A model generated the notes under the pieces. The model was not told the DNA's origin. It was given only the letters and a program-made list of their open reading frames with translations, and ran no database searches. From assembly GCA_963920665.1 (NCBI GenBank), contig OY987267.1:12834001-12898000 (forward strand): a stretch of 64,000 nucleotides of DNA, read 5' to 3'. Numbering within the stretch: the first letter of the stretch is position 1; each line of letters starts with the position of its first letter. This document shows, piece by piece, positions 61,946 to 64,000 of this stretch. Source of the stretch: Straminergon stramineum (taxonomy: Eukaryota > Streptophyta > Bryopsida > Hypnales > Calliergonaceae). The position numbers and the translations under genes are program-made.

Positions 61946-63270
61946 CTACAAGTCTTTTCATTACAATTGCAATATGTCAATGAACCAATAGTTAATGCAA
62001 CCATCACCTTAGTAAACTTAATAGAATAAGAAGTCCCATTTGTTGCTATTGTTGAATAGCTAAAACAACAATGGTTTATGTATTTGCTTCATAAGGATAA
62101 AAATTTGCTACCAAAATTAATTAGTATATTTGAGAGTTTTTTTAAGAGTCATGCTAATATATGCATTTTAAGTTTGTTGCACATAAAGTTTGAGCATAGA
62201 ATATTGGTACCAACATGTATAAGATCTTCTAGTCTTCTCAAATCATGAAATAAAAAAATAGGTACAAATCGTGTCTTGCAAAAATAAATTGGAAACTTCA
62301 TGAGGATGTGGATCTCACATGTGTCCATTCCAAAAATCAAACCAAACTAATGTTAAGTTAGTGAGGTGCAATAGGTGTCTTTAGCCCACACTGCATATTA
62401 TAGCCTTCACAAGAAATTTACTAGCTTAAAACAAGCAAGACGATTTTAATCAAGTGGCAAAATAACATAATCATGAATTGTGGTCTTTGTACCTGAAGGG
62501 CTCTGAGCAACATTTCATAAATGCTCCATGCTAAGGAGTTTCTACCGCCTCCAATGAAACCAATTTTTTCACTTCCAAACTAAGGTAAAACAACCCATTG
62601 TGGTTAGAATTAGGAGTTTGTACTCATGCCATTGTTGAAATTTTTTCATTTTTTTCCTACATAAAGACAAGTGTGAGAAGCAATGAGAGCATTTGAAATT
62701 ATATTTTTTTGACGAAGTATGAATTTGCTATGAATTTTAAAAGTGTTCAGCCCATCATGGCCCAACAGAGTCTGTAGACTACCCTAGAACCAACAAAATT
62801 TGTATCCATCATGCTCATCTTACACACCTAAAGCAGTCACAATAATTTATAATGTGAAAGTCCCCCAAAAGTCACTTCCTATAACGAAATTACACTAAAA
62901 AGTTAGAAGTTCCTAATGCAATCACTAATTACTCCATTACTATTAGGTAAGACACTGATTGTGGGCCAAATCTCATTTAGTAATAAAACCCATGATGGGG
63001 TTTGAAAAAACCCATAATGGGGTCATTCCTTAGGTGTTCACCATGGGTCATCTGACCACAATGGGGTGTTTTACCTTAAACAAAGTGTAGCTAATTTTGG
63101 GAATGCCAAACTAATGTGATGCCTTCTTGGCATATGGAAAAAGCAGTGGTAAGTTGTAAGTTGGATGGATGACAACTCTTTTTTTTATGTGAAGCCACTT
63201 GCGTCTAATTTTAATTAGAAGTTGCATCTATATCAAAACATAGATTTTTTTATTTCTAGAGTCCAATTAA
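61946..63270. other. AT-rich intergenic DNA, no gene seen
   Basis: At about 62960-63070 the words CCCATRATGGGGT and GTTTTACCTTA recur in a short imperfect series. No coding signal was seen. Confidence 0.45.
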
Positions 63271-63274
63271 GTAG

Positions 63275-63523
63275 TAACCCCTGAAGGCCCAAGTAGTTTC
63301 TGTACTTTTTCACAATTTTGAACTTAGATTGACAATATGCATTGTACATCAAGCTTATTACATGATATCAATTGTACTTTTGAACTTCCCTATTCAAAAT
63401 GAAAATCTAAATATGAAATTCATTTAGATATACTTCTGAGAATATAGGAAAATGAAGTTATAACTTTGACAAGTTGAACAAGTCAGAGGCCCAAAACATG
63501 CTCCTTGGGCCTTGAGGGGGTAA
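63275..63523. mobile_element. Short derivative of the piggyBac-like MITE family
   Basis: The ends TAACCCCTGAAGGCCCAAG and CTTGGGCCTTGAGGGGGTAA are near-perfect inverted repeats, related to CCCCTAAAGGACC of the intact element at 51671-52250. At about 249 bp it is shorter than that element. It directly abuts the next MITE. Confidence 0.6.
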
Positions 63524-63850
63524 GGTAGGAGGTCCATAAAGTGTCCATCTAAAAGCTAAAATTGAATTTTGGGGAGGTGATACTTCTTGAAATATTTTTC
63601 AGTAAATTTTTCTTGAAAGACAAGAAGAATTGACATCTAACCCAAGTCATTTCATATTTTTTGGAGCTTTGTAGAATTACTTATGAAATTTTGAAGTCGA
63701 AATGGTGTAGGGCTCTAAAACCATCCACTTCCTCAAATGAACATAGTTGGTACATCCATGTAAAGATGAAAATATTCCATGTACAAATAGTGTACATTTG
63801 ACAAGTGGGTGGTTCAAAATGCCCTAACAAAGTTCAAGCCTCCTACCTTA
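63521..63850 (+). mobile_element. 330-bp MITE, TAAGGTAGGAG family, well-preserved copy
   Basis: It starts TAAGGTAGGAGGTCCATAAA and ends AAGCCTCCTACCTTA. It matches the copy at 61621-61945 through AATTTTGGGGAGGTG, CTTGAAATATTTTTCAGTAA, TTGAAAGACAAG and ATTTTTTGGAGCTTT. It shares its first bases with the end of the preceding element. Confidence 0.7.
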
Positions 63851-64000
63851 ACCCCAGAATGACCCTGAGGACATAATCTGTCCTGGAGCATTTTTTTGAG
63901 CCCAATAATGCAAAATCATTGTTGTATTTGGAAAATTTGTTAACTACACTATTGTAGGGCTTGAGATTGTGAATCCAGAGGTGTCTAAAAATTTTTATGC

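Noticed and set aside
1..64000. tRNA, rRNA, CRISPR arrays, bacterial operons or viral genes
   Set aside because: I looked for T-loop-type motifs, rRNA cores, regular spacer arrays and compact gene strings on both strands and found none that hold up. Subtle ncRNAs cannot be excluded by eye.

Overview
The window looks like nuclear DNA of a land plant, probably a non-seed plant (bryophyte-like); I cannot name the species. The signs are GT-AG introns of 100 to 1800 bp, GC-rich exons set in very AT-rich surroundings, three recognisable plant gene families, and many short non-autonomous DNA transposons (MITEs). Only about 4.1 kb of the 64 kb is confidently coding. There is no sign of prokaryotic, organellar or viral sequence.

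Layout. 1-10.95 kb: AT-rich non-coding DNA, with a C-rich repeat-like block at about 1.0-1.86 kb. 11.0-17.6 kb: a complete ten-exon LARP6-type RNA-binding protein gene (La motif, RRM, SUZ-C and a PABP-binding PAM2-like motif), 574 residues as modelled. 17.6-30.0 kb: decayed transposons, an inverted-repeat family, a G-rich minisatellite, a strongly strand-skewed block and an AT microsatellite. 30.0-36.4 kb: a complete three-exon TIR-NB-ARC-TPR-like gene of the conserved plant XTNX class, 923 residues as modelled, with tandem repeats in both introns. 36.4-53.4 kb: gene-poor, with several MITE families. Among them are two inverted copies of a 0.74-kb element and a TTAA-flanked, piggyBac-like element nested in another repeat, whose empty site survives 11 kb away. 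53.4-58.5 kb: a Mutator-like MITE with perfect 38-bp ends and a 9-bp target duplication, then a complete seven-exon secreted GH28 polygalacturonase gene of 448 residues. 58.5-64 kb: AT-rich DNA with a diverged duplicate of the polygalacturonase 3' untranslated region and further MITEs.

The three genes are all on the + strand and 14 to 18 kb apart. They act in unrelated processes (mRNA control, TIR/NB-ARC signalling, pectin degradation), and nothing suggests a cluster or co-regulated unit. The most informative content beyond the genes is transposon archaeology, which includes sequence-level proof of an insertion, and a repeat family shared by introns of two otherwise unrelated genes. Exon boundaries were set by hand from GT/AG sites, reading frame and family similarity. 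No alignment or search was run.
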